In this document: positions 8,559 through 16,696 of the stretch, in pieces
Layout of the letters: the number at the start of each line of letters is the position of its first letter
Position numbering within the stretch: position 1 is the stretch's first letter
NCBI GenBank assembly: GCA_035553855.1
Contig: DATMJO010000081.1
Coordinates: 1 to 64,000, forward strand
Source of the DNA: JBBDYQ01 sp035553855
GTDB lineage: Bacteria; Actinomycetota; Thermoleophilia; Solirubrobacterales; Thermoleophilaceae
DNA length: 64,000 nucleotides
Direction of reading: 5' to 3'
Notes under the pieces: model-generated
Told to the model about the DNA's origin: nothing
The model's input: the letters and a program-made list of their open reading frames with translations, nothing else
Database searches by the model: none
Translations under genes and position numbers: made by a program

Positions 8559-9394
8559 CTCGGTCTCACGGCCTCGACCGTGCGCCCGAGCGAGTGCGCT
8601 CCCATCACGAGCCCCTGGGGGCAGGCGCGCCGCACGGTGTGCCAGCCGCAGCCCGCGAGCACGCGCAGCTCGCGCGACAGCGAGGGCTCGGCGCCGCGGC
8701 GGGCGTCGAACGCTCGCAGGTTGCGCCCGCGGTGGTAGGCGCTGCGCATCAGCGAGCGCAGCCGCGCGTCGTCGCCCGTGCGGCGGTGGTCGAGCCAGGG
8801 GGCGGCGGCGTACCAGACCCTCCCGCCGGCGGCGCGCAGGCGCTCGAGCCACTCCTCCTCGTCCCCGCCAGTCGGGAGCGACTCGTCGAAGGGCCCGGCC
8901 AGCTCGACAGCTCGCCTGCGGACGAGCATGTTCGCGCTCCAGACGAGCTCGGCCTCGCGATCGTCCGGTCCGAGGTCGAGCGTGGTGACCGGCGGAGCCT
9001 CGCGGCCGCACATGCGGGGCGCCGGGCCCTCCAGGCTCGCGCGGATCGGGCCGCCGATCACGTCGGCCTCGGGATGGCGCTCGGCAGCGTCGAGGTAGGC
9101 GCGCAGCCAGCCGGGTGGCGCCGCGATGTCGTCGTCCACCAGGACGATCAGGTCGGACGCGGCGGCGGCGATCCCCGCGTTGCGCGCCGCGTTCGCGCCT
9201 CGCGCCGGGTCGTGCCTCAGCGAGCGGGCGCCCGAGCGCTCGACGACGGACGGGGTGGAGTCGCGCGAGCCGTCGTCCACGACGACCACCTCGTGGCTGC
9301 CCACCTCCTGCGCGGCGATCGAGGCGAGCGCCACCTCCAGGTACGAGGCCCGGTCGGCCGTAGGCACGACCACGGAGACCAGCGGCGCGGGCAC
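8555..9394 (-). CDS. GT2-family glycosyltransferase
   Basis: This 279-aa inverting GT-A transferase has the GT2 hallmark start VSVVVPTADRASYLEVAL (residues 6-23), EVVVVDDGSRDST, and the metal-binding LVDDDIAAP near residue 86. A GGDEEEWLERL segment supplies the probable catalytic base. It is the first gene of the seven-gene minus-strand operon. The start is GTG, and a TAACCT box on this strand lies only 6 nt upstream, pointing to a leaderless message. It is divergent from the next plus-strand gene with 23 bp between the two starts. Confidence 0.92.
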   Translation of the reverse strand: MPAPLVSVVVPTADRASYLEVALASIAAQEVGSHEVVVVDDGSRDSTPSVVERSGARSLRHDPARGANAARNAGIAAAASDLIVLVDDDIAAPPGWLRAYLDAAERHPEADVIGGPIRASLEGPAPRMCGREAPPVTTLDLGPDDREAELVWSANMLVRRRAVELAGPFDESLPTGGDEEEWLERLRAAGGRVWYAAAPWLDHRRTGDDARLRSLMRSAYHRGRNLRAFDARRGAEPSLSRELRVLAGCGWHTVRRACPQGLVMGAHSLGRTVEAVRPR

Positions 9395-9400
9395 GGGCGC

Positions 9401-9410
9401 AGGTTAGCCT
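9401..9410. promoter_or_regulatory. Overlapping divergent -10-like boxes
   Basis: The ten bases AGGTTAGCCT read as TAGCCT on the plus strand (9405-9410) and TAACCT on the minus strand (9406-9401). Both fit TANNNT. They lie 7 nt and 6 nt before the two divergent start codons, so each could start a leaderless transcript. No convincing -35 element is visible. The same TAGCCT box recurs before other operons here. Confidence 0.5.
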
Positions 9411-9417
9411 CCGGCGG

Positions 9418-10434
9418 ATGCCCGCCCCCGACCTCGCGCTCGTCTCGCTGGGAACGACGCCCGGGCTTCGCCGGGCCGACGCCGCGTTCGCGGAGATGGC
9501 CCGCGAGGCCGGCGCCGACTGCGAGCTCGTCCCCGTTCGCATCGGGAGGGGCGCGGTCCTGCGCCGCCACCCGGCGCTCACCGACCTCGTGGAGTCGCTC
9601 TACGCGCGTCGCTCGGCGCGCGGTGGCGCGAGGGCGACCGTGTACTCGACGGTGACCGCCGCCCTGCTCCAGCCGGAGCGTCCCGGGCGTGTCGCCGTGC
9701 GCTTCGACTCGGCCGCCTCGCTCAACCGCCCCGGCATCGCGGGCGCCTGGCAGCGGCGGGTGGAGCGGCGGGTGCTCGCCCGCGCGGACCTGCTGCTTCC
9801 CTGGAGCGACGCCGCCCGCCTCGCCTCGCCGGGCGGCGCGCCGTCGGTCGTGCTCCCGGTCCCTGTCGAGGAGATCGGCGGCGGCGAGGAGCGCGACGTG
9901 GACGGCCTCGCCTACTGCGGATACCCCGAGAAGCGCGGCCTCGACATCCTCTGCGCCGCGTGGGGTGACAGCGGCGGGCGGCTCGTGATCGGCGGGATCG
10001 ACGCGGAGCGCGGCCGAGAGTGGCTGGCGCGCCGGGGAGTGGCGGAGCCGCCGGGGACGGAATGGCTCGGCGCCCTGCCGCGCGCCCAGTGGCTCGACTG
10101 GGTCACGCGGGCACGCGTCTTCATCAACGCCTCCCGCCGCGAGGATCACGGTCTCGCGCAGCTGGAGGCGCTCGCCGCCGGCTGCGCTCTCGTCACGGTC
10201 CCCTCGCCCGGGCCGTACGCGGCGCTCGCCCTGGCGCGGGAGCTCAACTCCATCCTGGTCGCGGCCGACGTGTCCGCGGGGGCGCTGGGCGGCTCGATCC
10301 GCTCGGGCCTCGCGCTGGGCCGCGCCGAGCTCGCGGCCTACCGCGAGCGCGCGCTCGGGCTGATCGCGCCGCACCGGCCCGACGCCGTCAGGGCGACGAT
10401 GCGCGACGAGGTCCTGCCGAGGCTCCTCGGATGA
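9418..10434 (+). CDS. GT4-like glycosyltransferase
   Basis: This 338-aa protein resembles GT-B transferases. The N-terminal domain is short. The C-terminal domain shows YCGYPEKRGLDILCAAW, typical of the GT4 donor-domain entry, and a FINASRREDHGLAQLEALAAG loop near residue 240 that corresponds to the EX7E region. The ATG lies 7 nt after a TAGCCT box, consistent with leaderless expression. Its stop overlaps the next start as ATGA, so it forms a two-gene operon with the following GT4 gene. Substrate is unknown. Confidence 0.85.
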   Translation: MPAPDLALVSLGTTPGLRRADAAFAEMAREAGADCELVPVRIGRGAVLRRHPALTDLVESLYARRSARGGARATVYSTVTAALLQPERPGRVAVRFDSAASLNRPGIAGAWQRRVERRVLARADLLLPWSDAARLASPGGAPSVVLPVPVEEIGGGEERDVDGLAYCGYPEKRGLDILCAAWGDSGGRLVIGGIDAERGREWLARRGVAEPPGTEWLGALPRAQWLDWVTRARVFINASRREDHGLAQLEALAAGCALVTVPSPGPYAALALARELNSILVAADVSAGALGGSIRSGLALGRAELAAYRERALGLIAPHRPDAVRATMRDEVLPRLLG

Positions 10435-11588
10435 GCTCCCCGCGGGTGCTCGTGCTGCACAACCGCTACCGGCTCGCGGGCGGCGAGGAGCGCGCCGTCG
10501 AGCTGCACCTGCGGTCGCTTCGGTCGGCGGGCGTGGAGCACCGCCTGCTCGAGCGGAGCTCCTCCGACACCGGCCGCGGGGCGGCTGCGCGCGCCCTGCT
10601 CGCCGGTGGTCGCGACCCGGGCGAGGTGGGCGACGCGGTGCGCTCGCTCGGCGCGAGCGTCGCCCACTTCCACAACATGCAGCCCCTGCTCGGCCCGCGC
10701 GCCCTGGCGGCGGCGCGCGACGCGGGCGCGGCGGTCGTCCTCCACCTGCACAACTTCCGGCTGTTCTGCGCGATCGGCGTGGCGTTCCGCGACGGCGAGC
10801 CCTGCTTTCGCTGCCGGCGCGGCCTCACCATCCCGGGGCTCGCGCTCAACTGCCGCGGCGCGCTGCCGGAGTCGGCCGTGTACGCCGCCGCGCTCTCGCG
10901 CCAGCTCCCGGCGGTGCTGGACGCGGTCGACCTGTTCGTCGCGCCGAGCCGCTGGGCGGTCGAGCAGCTCGTCCGCCTCGGCGTGCCGAGAGGACGGGTC
11001 GAGTCGCTCCCCCACTATCTGCCCGCCGAGCGGCTGGCCGACGCGTCGCGGGCCGATGCGGGCGAGTACGCACTGGCGCTCGGGCGCCTGACCCCCGAGA
11101 AGGGGATCGAGACAGCGATCGAGGCCGCGGCCGCGGCCGGCGTCCCGCTGCGCGTGGCGGGCGACGGGCCGCTCCGCGGCGACCTCGCTCGGCTCGCGGC
11201 CGCGCGGCGAGCGCCCGTCGAGATGCTCGGCCGGGTGCCGGAGGCGGAGCTCCGAGTGCTGCGGCGCGACGCTGCGATGCAGGTCGTCCCGACGCGCGGG
11301 CACGAGACGTTCGGGCTCGTCGCGCTCGAGGCGATGGGCGCGGCGCTCCCGGTGGTCGGGACTCGGGCCGGCGCGCTGCCGGAGGTGGCGGGCGCCGAGA
11401 GCTGCGTGCCACGCGACGATCCCGCCGCCCTGGCCGAGGCGATGTCGGAGCTGTGGGGGCACCCCGAGCGGCGGCGCGCCGGCGGCGACGCCGCTCTCGC
11501 CCGCGCAAGGGGCCTCTTCTCCGAGGAGCGCTTCCGCGAGCGACTGCTCTCGCTCTACGAGCTCGCGTGCGGCTTGCGCCAGACCTAG
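10431..11588 (+). CDS. GT4-family glycosyltransferase
   Basis: This 385-aa GT-B enzyme begins MSSPRVLVLHNRYRLAGGEER, a clear GT4 acceptor-domain start, with VAHFHNMQPLLG and LHLHNFRLFC following. A small CX2C pair (CFRC) sits around residue 125. The donor domain has LALGRLTPEKGIETAIEA and the EX7E motif ETFGLVALEAMG near residue 290. The ATG overlaps the preceding stop as ATGA, which rules out the longer upstream frame. Its 3' end touches the stop of the methyltransferase relic on the other strand. Confidence 0.92.
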   Translation: MSSPRVLVLHNRYRLAGGEERAVELHLRSLRSAGVEHRLLERSSSDTGRGAAARALLAGGRDPGEVGDAVRSLGASVAHFHNMQPLLGPRALAAARDAGAAVVLHLHNFRLFCAIGVAFRDGEPCFRCRRGLTIPGLALNCRGALPESAVYAAALSRQLPAVLDAVDLFVAPSRWAVEQLVRLGVPRGRVESLPHYLPAERLADASRADAGEYALALGRLTPEKGIETAIEAAAAAGVPLRVAGDGPLRGDLARLAAARRAPVEMLGRVPEAELRVLRRDAAMQVVPTRGHETFGLVALEAMGAALPVVGTRAGALPEVAGAESCVPRDDPAALAEAMSELWGHPERRRAGGDAALARARGLFSEERFRERLLSLYELACGLRQT

Positions 11589-11737
11589 AGCGGCGGCTCG
11601 GCGGTCCCGTCGAGGCCGGGGTCCGCGAACGCCGCGGCGACCCCCGGGTAGTCGCGGCTCCCGTAGTCGTGGAATGTGACGACACCGCCGGGGATGACCG
11701 CCTCCTCCCAGGCGCGGAAGGTTCGCGATCCGGCGTC
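11585..11737 (-). pseudogene. Relic of a class I SAM methyltransferase C-terminus
   Basis: Directly after the stop of the downstream-ending methyltransferase gene, and in the same frame, the minus strand reads FRAWEEAVIPGGVVTFHDYG and then a PGVAAAFADPGL segment before a TAG at 11587-11585. The pattern W..l.PGGvv.fHDY...PGV is the typical C-terminal strand/helix of Methyltransf_24/TylF-type enzymes. No start codon or N-terminal SAM-binding half precedes it. It looks like the tail of a second methyltransferase whose front half was lost. A chance match in this GC-rich DNA is possible but the motif order is good. Confidence 0.5.
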
Positions 11738-12658
11738 TCACCGGCGCGTGGCCACGACCGCGATCGTGCCCCCCCGGCGCGCCGCTGCGGCCGCGACCTC
11801 GATCCCGACGGCGACGGGCGCCAGGGGCAGCCCGGCGGCGAGCAGCGCGATGTCGCGGGCGCTGGGGCGGGCGTTGCGCTTCAGGAGGTGGAAAGGGAGG
11901 TTGGGCGTCATGCCCGCGCGGGCCAGGATCGCCATCCACATCGCGTGGGGGTTCTGCTCCCAGACCATGTGGCGCGTGCGCCCGGGCTCGAAGCCGGTGG
12001 CACCGAGCAGCGCCGCGAGCCCGGCTGGGGTGAGGTGGGTGCGGTGGCGCGGCGCGTCCCAGTGCAGCCAGCCCCCGCCGCCGATCCGGGCCTGGAGCGA
12101 GGCGGGGTTCGGGACGGCCACCAGGACGGCGCCTCCGGGGCGCAGCCAGTCGCGCACGCGCGCGAGCGCCGCTCGCGGGTCGTCGAGATGCTCGGTGACG
12201 TGCCAGAGCACGACCGCGTCGAGCCCCTCCTCGTCGTGGCTCTCGAGCGGCGCCGTCTCCACCGGGATCCCGGCGTCGCGGGCGCGCCGCGAGCTCCGCT
12301 CGGAGGGCTCGATGCCGCGGGCGTCGAAGCCCGCCTCCCGCAGCGCGGCGACGAGCCGGCCCGGCCCTGCGCCGGCGTCCAGCACGCGCGCGCCTGAGCC
12401 GAGGCCCGCGGAGCGCAGCATCCGCACCGGCTGGCCCGCGAAGCGCCGCTGCGCGGCGCGGACGACGAGGCGGGCCCGCGGCTCGACCGGCGCGTAGACG
12501 CCGGACTCGTAGGCCTCCGGGCCGGGCGGCGCGCCCGTCGTGACGGCGCTGCCGCAGGAGACGCAGCGGAGCAGCAGGTGGGAGGCGCGGTCCGATGGCT
12601 CGCCCGAGAGCACCTCCCGCCACGGGACGAGGGCGCCGCCGCAGGCGGGGCAGCTCAC
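11738..12658 (-). CDS. SAM-dependent methyltransferase with N-terminal zinc ribbon
   Basis: This 306-aa protein has a zinc-ribbon-like N-terminus (Cys3, Cys6, Cys32, Cys35), then a class I methyltransferase fold with motif I VLDAGAGPGRL (about residues 91-101), acidic motif II ARGIEPSE, and VVLWHVTEHLDDP plus LRPGGAVLVAVPNP. This architecture is common for glycan-locus methyltransferases acting on sugars or lipid-linked intermediates. The start forms an ATGA overlap with the epimerase gene upstream. It is the last intact gene of a four-gene minus-strand operon. The acceptor is unknown. Confidence 0.9.
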   Translation of the reverse strand: MSCPACGGALVPWREVLSGEPSDRASHLLLRCVSCGSAVTTGAPPGPEAYESGVYAPVEPRARLVVRAAQRRFAGQPVRMLRSAGLGSGARVLDAGAGPGRLVAALREAGFDARGIEPSERSSRRARDAGIPVETAPLESHDEEGLDAVVLWHVTEHLDDPRAALARVRDWLRPGGAVLVAVPNPASLQARIGGGGWLHWDAPRHRTHLTPAGLAALLGATGFEPGRTRHMVWEQNPHAMWMAILARAGMTPNLPFHLLKRNARPSARDIALLAAGLPLAPVAVGIEVAAAAARRGGTIAVVATRR

Positions 12659-13608
12659 AGCTCCGCGCGGAGCCAGTCCGCGGTCGCGCGGATCCCCTCG
12701 CGCGGGCCGATCCGCGCCTCGAAGCCGATCAGCGTGCGCGCCTTCTCCACCGAGGGCCAGCGCCGCTGGACGTCGACGGGAAAGCTCTCCTCGTGCGCGA
12801 GGCTGAACTCGTCCGGCGGCAGGCCGGACTCCTCCCAGCAGATGCGCGCGATCTCGGCGACGGTCAGCTCATCGGATCCGGAGATGTTGAAGTCCTCGTT
12901 CTCGCCCGCGGGGTGCGACATCGCGGTGACGATGCCCTCGGCGATGTCGTCGACGTGGGTGAGCGTGCGCGTCTGCTCGCCCGAGCCGAAGATCGGCAGC
13001 GGTCGGGCGCCGGAGAGCGCCTTGCGGATCAGGTCGGGGACGACGTGCGCGATGCCCGGCTCGTCGTCGGGCATCTCGCCGGGGCCATAGGCGTTGAAGG
13101 GCCGGCAGATCGTGTAGGGCAGGCCGTGCTCGTCCTGGAGCGCGCGGCAGTGGACCTCGCCCGCGAGCTTCGAGAACCCGTAGGCCGACCAGGGGGCGGG
13201 GGTGTCGCGCAGGTCCGCCTCCTCCGTGGGGAAGCGGGTGGCGCGTTCGAAGACCATCGAGGAGGAGACGTACACGAGCCGCTCGGTGCGGGCCTCGAGA
13301 GCGGCGCGGAAGACCGAGTTGAGGAGAGCCGTGTTCACCTCGAGCAGCGTGTGCGGGAGCTTGTGGAAGTTCGCGATCCCGCCAACGATCGCCGCGAGGT
13401 GGATCACGTGCGTGCAGCCCGCGAGCGCCCTGTGGGCCTCCTCCTGCGACCTCAGGTCGCCCACGTGCACCTCGCACGCCTCGCGCATCCACTGGGGCGC
13501 GTCGCGCTGGTCGGAGACGCGGACGCTGAAGCCCGGGTCGGAGACGAGGCGGCGCACCACCGCGGAGCCGATCGTGCCGGCGCCGCCCGTGACGAGGACC
13601 CGGGTCAA
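12655..13608 (-). CDS. NAD-dependent nucleotide-sugar epimerase/dehydratase (extended SDR)
   Basis: This 317-aa protein has the Rossmann motif GGAGTIG (residues 8-14), HLAA around residue 70, and the catalytic YGFSK (YXXXK) preceded by the VSSSMVF strand carrying the catalytic Ser. These define an extended SDR acting on nucleotide-activated sugars, probably a C4 epimerase or dehydratase. The start is TTG, overlapping the stop of the dehydrogenase gene as TTGA, so the enzymes are coupled. With the WecC-type dehydrogenase and WecG-type transferase upstream, it probably helps make or modify a uronic-acid donor. The exact sugar is not determinable. Confidence 0.9.
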   Translation of the reverse strand: MTRVLVTGGAGTIGSAVVRRLVSDPGFSVRVSDQRDAPQWMREACEVHVGDLRSQEEAHRALAGCTHVIHLAAIVGGIANFHKLPHTLLEVNTALLNSVFRAALEARTERLVYVSSSMVFERATRFPTEEADLRDTPAPWSAYGFSKLAGEVHCRALQDEHGLPYTICRPFNAYGPGEMPDDEPGIAHVVPDLIRKALSGARPLPIFGSGEQTRTLTHVDDIAEGIVTAMSHPAGENEDFNISGSDELTVAEIARICWEESGLPPDEFSLAHEESFPVDVQRRWPSVEKARTLIGFEARIGPREGIRATADWLRAEL

Positions 13609-14834
13609 GCCGGGCTCGGGACGAGCTCGTCGCCGAAGGCGAACACCTGGCCGGCGCCGCTGGCGTTCCAGGGATCGACGACGAGGGCGCCCGGCGGGAC
13701 CATCGGGAAGATCCCGTCGTAGGCGGAGTGGTTGGTGGCTATCACGACGGCGTCGGAGCCGGCGAGCGCGGACGCGAGCGGCTCGGACTGGTCCGGGACG
13801 TAGGGGTCGTGGCGCGACACGCTCGCCAGCTCGCGCTCGAGCAGGCGGATCAGCTTCGCAGACAGCGAGTCGCGCAGGTCGTCGGAATCGCGCTTGAAGG
13901 TCAGCCCCAGCACGGTGACCTTGCGATCGCGCAGCGTGCCTCCGAGCCGGCGCTTGAGCCCCTCCACGAGGAAGAGCGGCACCGTCTCGTGGACGCGCGA
14001 GACGGCGAGCAGCATGCCCGGGGCGCTCGAGCGCTCCTCCGAGAAGGCGAAGTCCTTGCGCAGGCAGGTGCCCGCGGTGAGCCCGGGAGCCGCTATGCCG
14101 CCGCGCGGGTAGTCGCGGTTGATCAGGTCGATCACCTCGAACACGTTCGCGTCGTGCTGCTCGCAGTTCATCATCAGCAGGTTGGGGAGCGCGAACTCCG
14201 TGTAGCGCAGGATGTTGGTCCAGATCTTCGCCAGCTCGGCCTGGACGGGGGTGGTCTGGACGATCTCGGCGCCGAACGCCGTGAAGGGCTCGGCGGCGCG
14301 CTCGCCGGAGCCCGGACCGACGCCGCCCACGATGCAGGGCAGCGTCGCGATCTCCTCGAGGAAGCGGTTCGTCGCGATCCGCTCGGGAACGTGGGCCACG
14401 AAGACGTCCTCGCCGACGCGGAACCCGCGGCGCTGCTCGAGCCAGCCCGCGACCCAGTCGGTGGTGCCGGGGGCGACGGTCGAGCGCAGGATGATCGTGT
14501 GCCCCTCGCGCAGGTGCGGGAGGAGCGCGTCGAGGGCGTCGCGGATCTGTGAGATGTCGATCTCGATCTGCGCGAAGGCCGGAGTGCCGATCGTGAGCAC
14601 GATGTGGTCGGCGGCGGCGGCCTCGCGGATGTCGGAGGCGAGCTCGAGCTTCGGGCCGACCCGGTCGAGCAGCTCCTGGGTGCCGGTCTCGCGGAACGGC
14701 ATCCGGCCCGTGCGGATCGCGTCGAGCACGGCCGGCTCGCGGTCCACGCCCACGACCCGCAGGCCGCGGTCGGCGAAGGACAGCGCGAGCGGGAGACCGA
14801 TCCGCCCGAGCCCGACGACTGCGACCGACGTCAT
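13605..14834 (-). CDS. UDP-glucose/GDP-mannose dehydrogenase family protein (WecC type)
   Basis: This 409-aa NAD-dependent dehydrogenase probably oxidises C6 of a UDP-hexose or UDP-HexNAc to the uronic acid. It shows an N-terminal Rossmann motif VVGLGRIGLPLALSFADRG, the HVPERIA segment typical of the UDP-ManNAc/UDP-GlcNAc dehydrogenase branch, a catalytic Cys in AGTCLRKDF (about residue 256), and a C-terminal VTVLGLTFKRDSDDLRDS. The ATG overlaps the WecG-type gene stop as ATGA. A longer frame upstream is rejected because it would lie inside that gene. Pairing with a WecG-family gene resembles ManNAcA pathways, but the substrate is inferred. Confidence 0.92.
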   Translation of the reverse strand: MTSVAVVGLGRIGLPLALSFADRGLRVVGVDREPAVLDAIRTGRMPFRETGTQELLDRVGPKLELASDIREAAAADHIVLTIGTPAFAQIEIDISQIRDALDALLPHLREGHTIILRSTVAPGTTDWVAGWLEQRRGFRVGEDVFVAHVPERIATNRFLEEIATLPCIVGGVGPGSGERAAEPFTAFGAEIVQTTPVQAELAKIWTNILRYTEFALPNLLMMNCEQHDANVFEVIDLINRDYPRGGIAAPGLTAGTCLRKDFAFSEERSSAPGMLLAVSRVHETVPLFLVEGLKRRLGGTLRDRKVTVLGLTFKRDSDDLRDSLSAKLIRLLERELASVSRHDPYVPDQSEPLASALAGSDAVVIATNHSAYDGIFPMVPPGALVVDPWNASGAGQVFAFGDELVPSPA

Positions 14835-15664
14835 TGCGATGGGCGCCGTTCGCGCGCGAGCTGCCGCCCGAACGCGAGCATGAAGCGGGGGTTGTAGTAG
14901 AGGTAGCGCGGAAGCAGGCGGCGGGGCTCCTGGGCGATCCGGTAGGTCCACTCGAGGCCGCGGTCCTGCATCCAGCCGGGCGCCTGGGAGATGCGGCCCG
15001 CGTGGAAGTCGAACGCGGCGCCGACGGCGCACATCACCGGCACGTCGAGGCGCTCGCGCATCCGGGCCATCCACTTCTCCTGCTTGGGCACCCCGATCCC
15101 GACCCAGAGGACGTCGGGCGCCGCCTCGTTGATCTGCGCGCAGATCGCGTCCTCCTCCTCGCCGGTGAGCGGGCGGAAGGGCGGGGCGTAGCCGCCCACG
15201 ATGCGGATGCCGGGATGGCGCCGGCGGAGCTGGAGCGCGAGCTGGACGAGCGCGCCCTGGTCGCGGCCGCCGTAGAGCCAGACCCGATGCCCGCGCTCGA
15301 CACAGCGGTCGGTGTAGCGGCGCATCAGCTCGGGGCCGTACACGCGCTGCTCGAGGTCCTCGCCGAGCATGTTCGCGGCCCAGACGAGCGGCATGCCGTC
15401 CGGGACGGTGAGGTCGGAGCGCAGAAGCGCCTCGCGCATCTCGCGGTCGCGCTGCGCGACCATCACGGCGTGGACCGCGACGCAGCAGACGTACCCGGGC
15501 TCGCGGCGGGCGACCATGCCGTCCATCACGTTCATCGCCTCGTCGTAGTCGGTCAGCGCGATCGGGATGCCGAGAATGTCCCGGCGCGTGATGTCGGCGG
15601 CGAGCGGGAGCCCGTCCACGGCCACGGCGGTGCTCGGGCCCGCCTGCTGGGCGATGCTCGGCAC
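14831..15664 (-). CDS. WecG/TagA/CpsF-family glycosyltransferase
   Basis: This roughly 277-aa protein carries the family core: VAVHAVMVAQRDREMREAL, LTVPDGMPLVWAANMLG, RVYGPELMRRYTDRC, WLYGGRDQGA and VLWVGIGVPKQEKWMARMR. Family members transfer ManNAc or ManNAcA to polyprenyl-diphosphate-linked GlcNAc on the cytoplasmic face. A C-terminal amphipathic part (WTYRIAQEPRRLLPRYL) probably holds it at the membrane. The GTG at 15664 is chosen; TTG at 15694 is an alternative, and neither has a clear ribosome site. It leads a four-gene operon with the WecC-type dehydrogenase immediately downstream. Confidence 0.9.
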   Translation of the reverse strand: MPSIAQQAGPSTAVAVDGLPLAADITRRDILGIPIALTDYDEAMNVMDGMVARREPGYVCCVAVHAVMVAQRDREMREALLRSDLTVPDGMPLVWAANMLGEDLEQRVYGPELMRRYTDRCVERGHRVWLYGGRDQGALVQLALQLRRRHPGIRIVGGYAPPFRPLTGEEEDAICAQINEAAPDVLWVGIGVPKQEKWMARMRERLDVPVMCAVGAAFDFHAGRISQAPGWMQDRGLEWTYRIAQEPRRLLPRYLYYNPRFMLAFGRQLARERRPSQ

Positions 15665-15761
15665 TTCGGCGGTCTGTCGCTGCTCTGGGGTCAAGGGGGG
15701 TGCGGCCGGAGCGTGGTCGCGGCCGGCGCGTCCCTGGCAGACCCGCCGCGAAGCGCGCGCA

Positions 15762-15767
15762 AGTCTA
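15762..15767 (-). promoter_or_regulatory. Possible -10 box for the wecG-type operon
   Basis: The minus strand reads TAGACT here, fitting TANNNT, inside the 261-bp divergent gap. A transcript starting just downstream would have a leader of about 60-90 nt, unlike the near-leaderless pattern elsewhere. Support is weak. Confidence 0.2.
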
Positions 15768-15850
15768 CCCGGAGATGGGGCGGGACCATGCGACAAGCCG
15801 GTCCCCGGTCTGGGTGAAAGACCCTCGCGAGCGCCCGAAGTTGCGCCCGC

Positions 15851-15876
15851 AACAAAGGTGCCAGGGACCGATTGTT
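15851..15876. repeat. Imperfect 26-bp palindrome in a divergent promoter region
   Basis: The segment begins AACAA, ends TTGTT, and has GTGCCAGG at its centre. It is an imperfect inverted repeat, immediately preceded by a perfect small one (TTGCG-CC-CGCAA, 15841-15852). The core recalls the GTGCCAGGCAC palindromes at 20.4 kb. It could be an operator or a degenerate repeat-family member. Confidence 0.3.
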
Positions 15877-15910
15877 CACGCCGCGCACCGCCGCGGCGGG
15901 CCTCGGCCGC

Positions 15911-15916
15911 TAGCCT
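15911..15916 (+). promoter_or_regulatory. -10-like TAGCCT box of the CDP-hexose operon
   Basis: TAGCCT lies 9 nt before the ATG of the cytidylyltransferase gene, so transcription would begin within about 2-3 nt of the start codon. It matches the boxes at 9405, 40328 and, on the other strand, 40280 and 44721. No -35 match was seen. Confidence 0.5.
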
Positions 15917-15925
15917 GCCGCCGGC

Positions 15926-16696
15926 ATGAAGGCCGTGATCCTCGCCGGCGGGGTGGGAAGCCGGATCAGCGAAGAGACCCAGGTGCGCCCGAAGCCGATG
16001 GTCGAGATCGGGGGGCGGCCGATCCTGTGGCACATCATGAAGATCTACGCCTCGCACGGGATCACGGAGTTCGTGGTCTGCCTCGGCTACAAGGGCTACT
16101 TCATCAAGGAGTACTTCGCGAACTACTACCTCCACGCGTCCGACGTGACCTTCGACCTCGGCACCGGCGAGACGGAGGTGCTCCAGGCCGAGTCCGAGCC
16201 CTGGCGCGTCACGCTCGTCGACACCGGTGAGAGCACGATGACCGGCGGCCGTCTCAAGCGGGTGCTCCCGTATCTGGAGGGCGAGGACGCATTCTGCTTC
16301 ACCTACGGGGACGGGGTCTCCGACCTCGACATCGGCGCGCTCGTCGACTTCCATCGCGAGAGCGGCCGCCTCGCCACCGTCACGGCGGTGCAGCCGCCGG
16401 GTCGCTTCGGCGCGCTCGAGGCCGAGGGCGAGGCCGTGCGGGCATTCGTCGAGAAGCCGCACGGCGACGGCTCGTGGATCAACGGCGGCTTCTTCGTCCT
16501 CTCGCCCGAGGTCGGGCGCTACATCGACGGCGACGACACCGTCTGGGAGAAGGAGCCGCTCGAGCGGCTGGCGGGCGAGGAGCAGCTCGGCGCCTACCGT
16601 CACGACGGCTTCTGGCAGATGATGGACACGCTGCGCGACAAGAACCTGCTCGAGGACCTGTGGGCAAGGGAGGCTCCGTGGAAGGTCTGGCGGTAG
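15926..16696 (+). CDS. rfbF: Glucose-1-phosphate cytidylyltransferase
   Basis: This 256-aa enzyme couples CTP with glucose-1-phosphate to make CDP-glucose, the first committed step of CDP-hexose synthesis. The N-terminus has the nucleotidyltransferase signature AVILAGGVGSRISEET followed by RPKPMVEIGGRPILWHIMK. Length and the ...LGYKGYFIKEYF and TYGDGVSDLDI segments match RfbF/DdhA-type enzymes closely. The ATG is preceded by a TAGCCT box. The next gene, a CDP-glucose 4,6-dehydratase, overlaps its 3' end by 19 bp, which confirms the pathway assignment. Confidence 0.96.
   Translation: MKAVILAGGVGSRISEETQVRPKPMVEIGGRPILWHIMKIYASHGITEFVVCLGYKGYFIKEYFANYYLHASDVTFDLGTGETEVLQAESEPWRVTLVDTGESTMTGGRLKRVLPYLEGEDAFCFTYGDGVSDLDIGALVDFHRESGRLATVTAVQPPGRFGALEAEGEAVRAFVEKPHGDGSWINGGFFVLSPEVGRYIDGDDTVWEKEPLERLAGEEQLGAYRHDGFWQMMDTLRDKNLLEDLWAREAPWKVWR
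16666..16673 (+). promoter_or_regulatory. Ribosome binding site deciding the rfbG start
   Basis: AAGGGAGG lies 4 nt before GTG 16678, inside the 3' end of rfbF. It is one of the few good Shine-Dalgarno sequences in the window and supports this start over the long upstream open frame. Confidence 0.6.

Noticed and set aside
15691..15888. 65-aa minus-strand open frame in the divergent gap
   Set aside because: It has no motif, no ribosome site and an atypical composition; the gap is better explained as regulatory.
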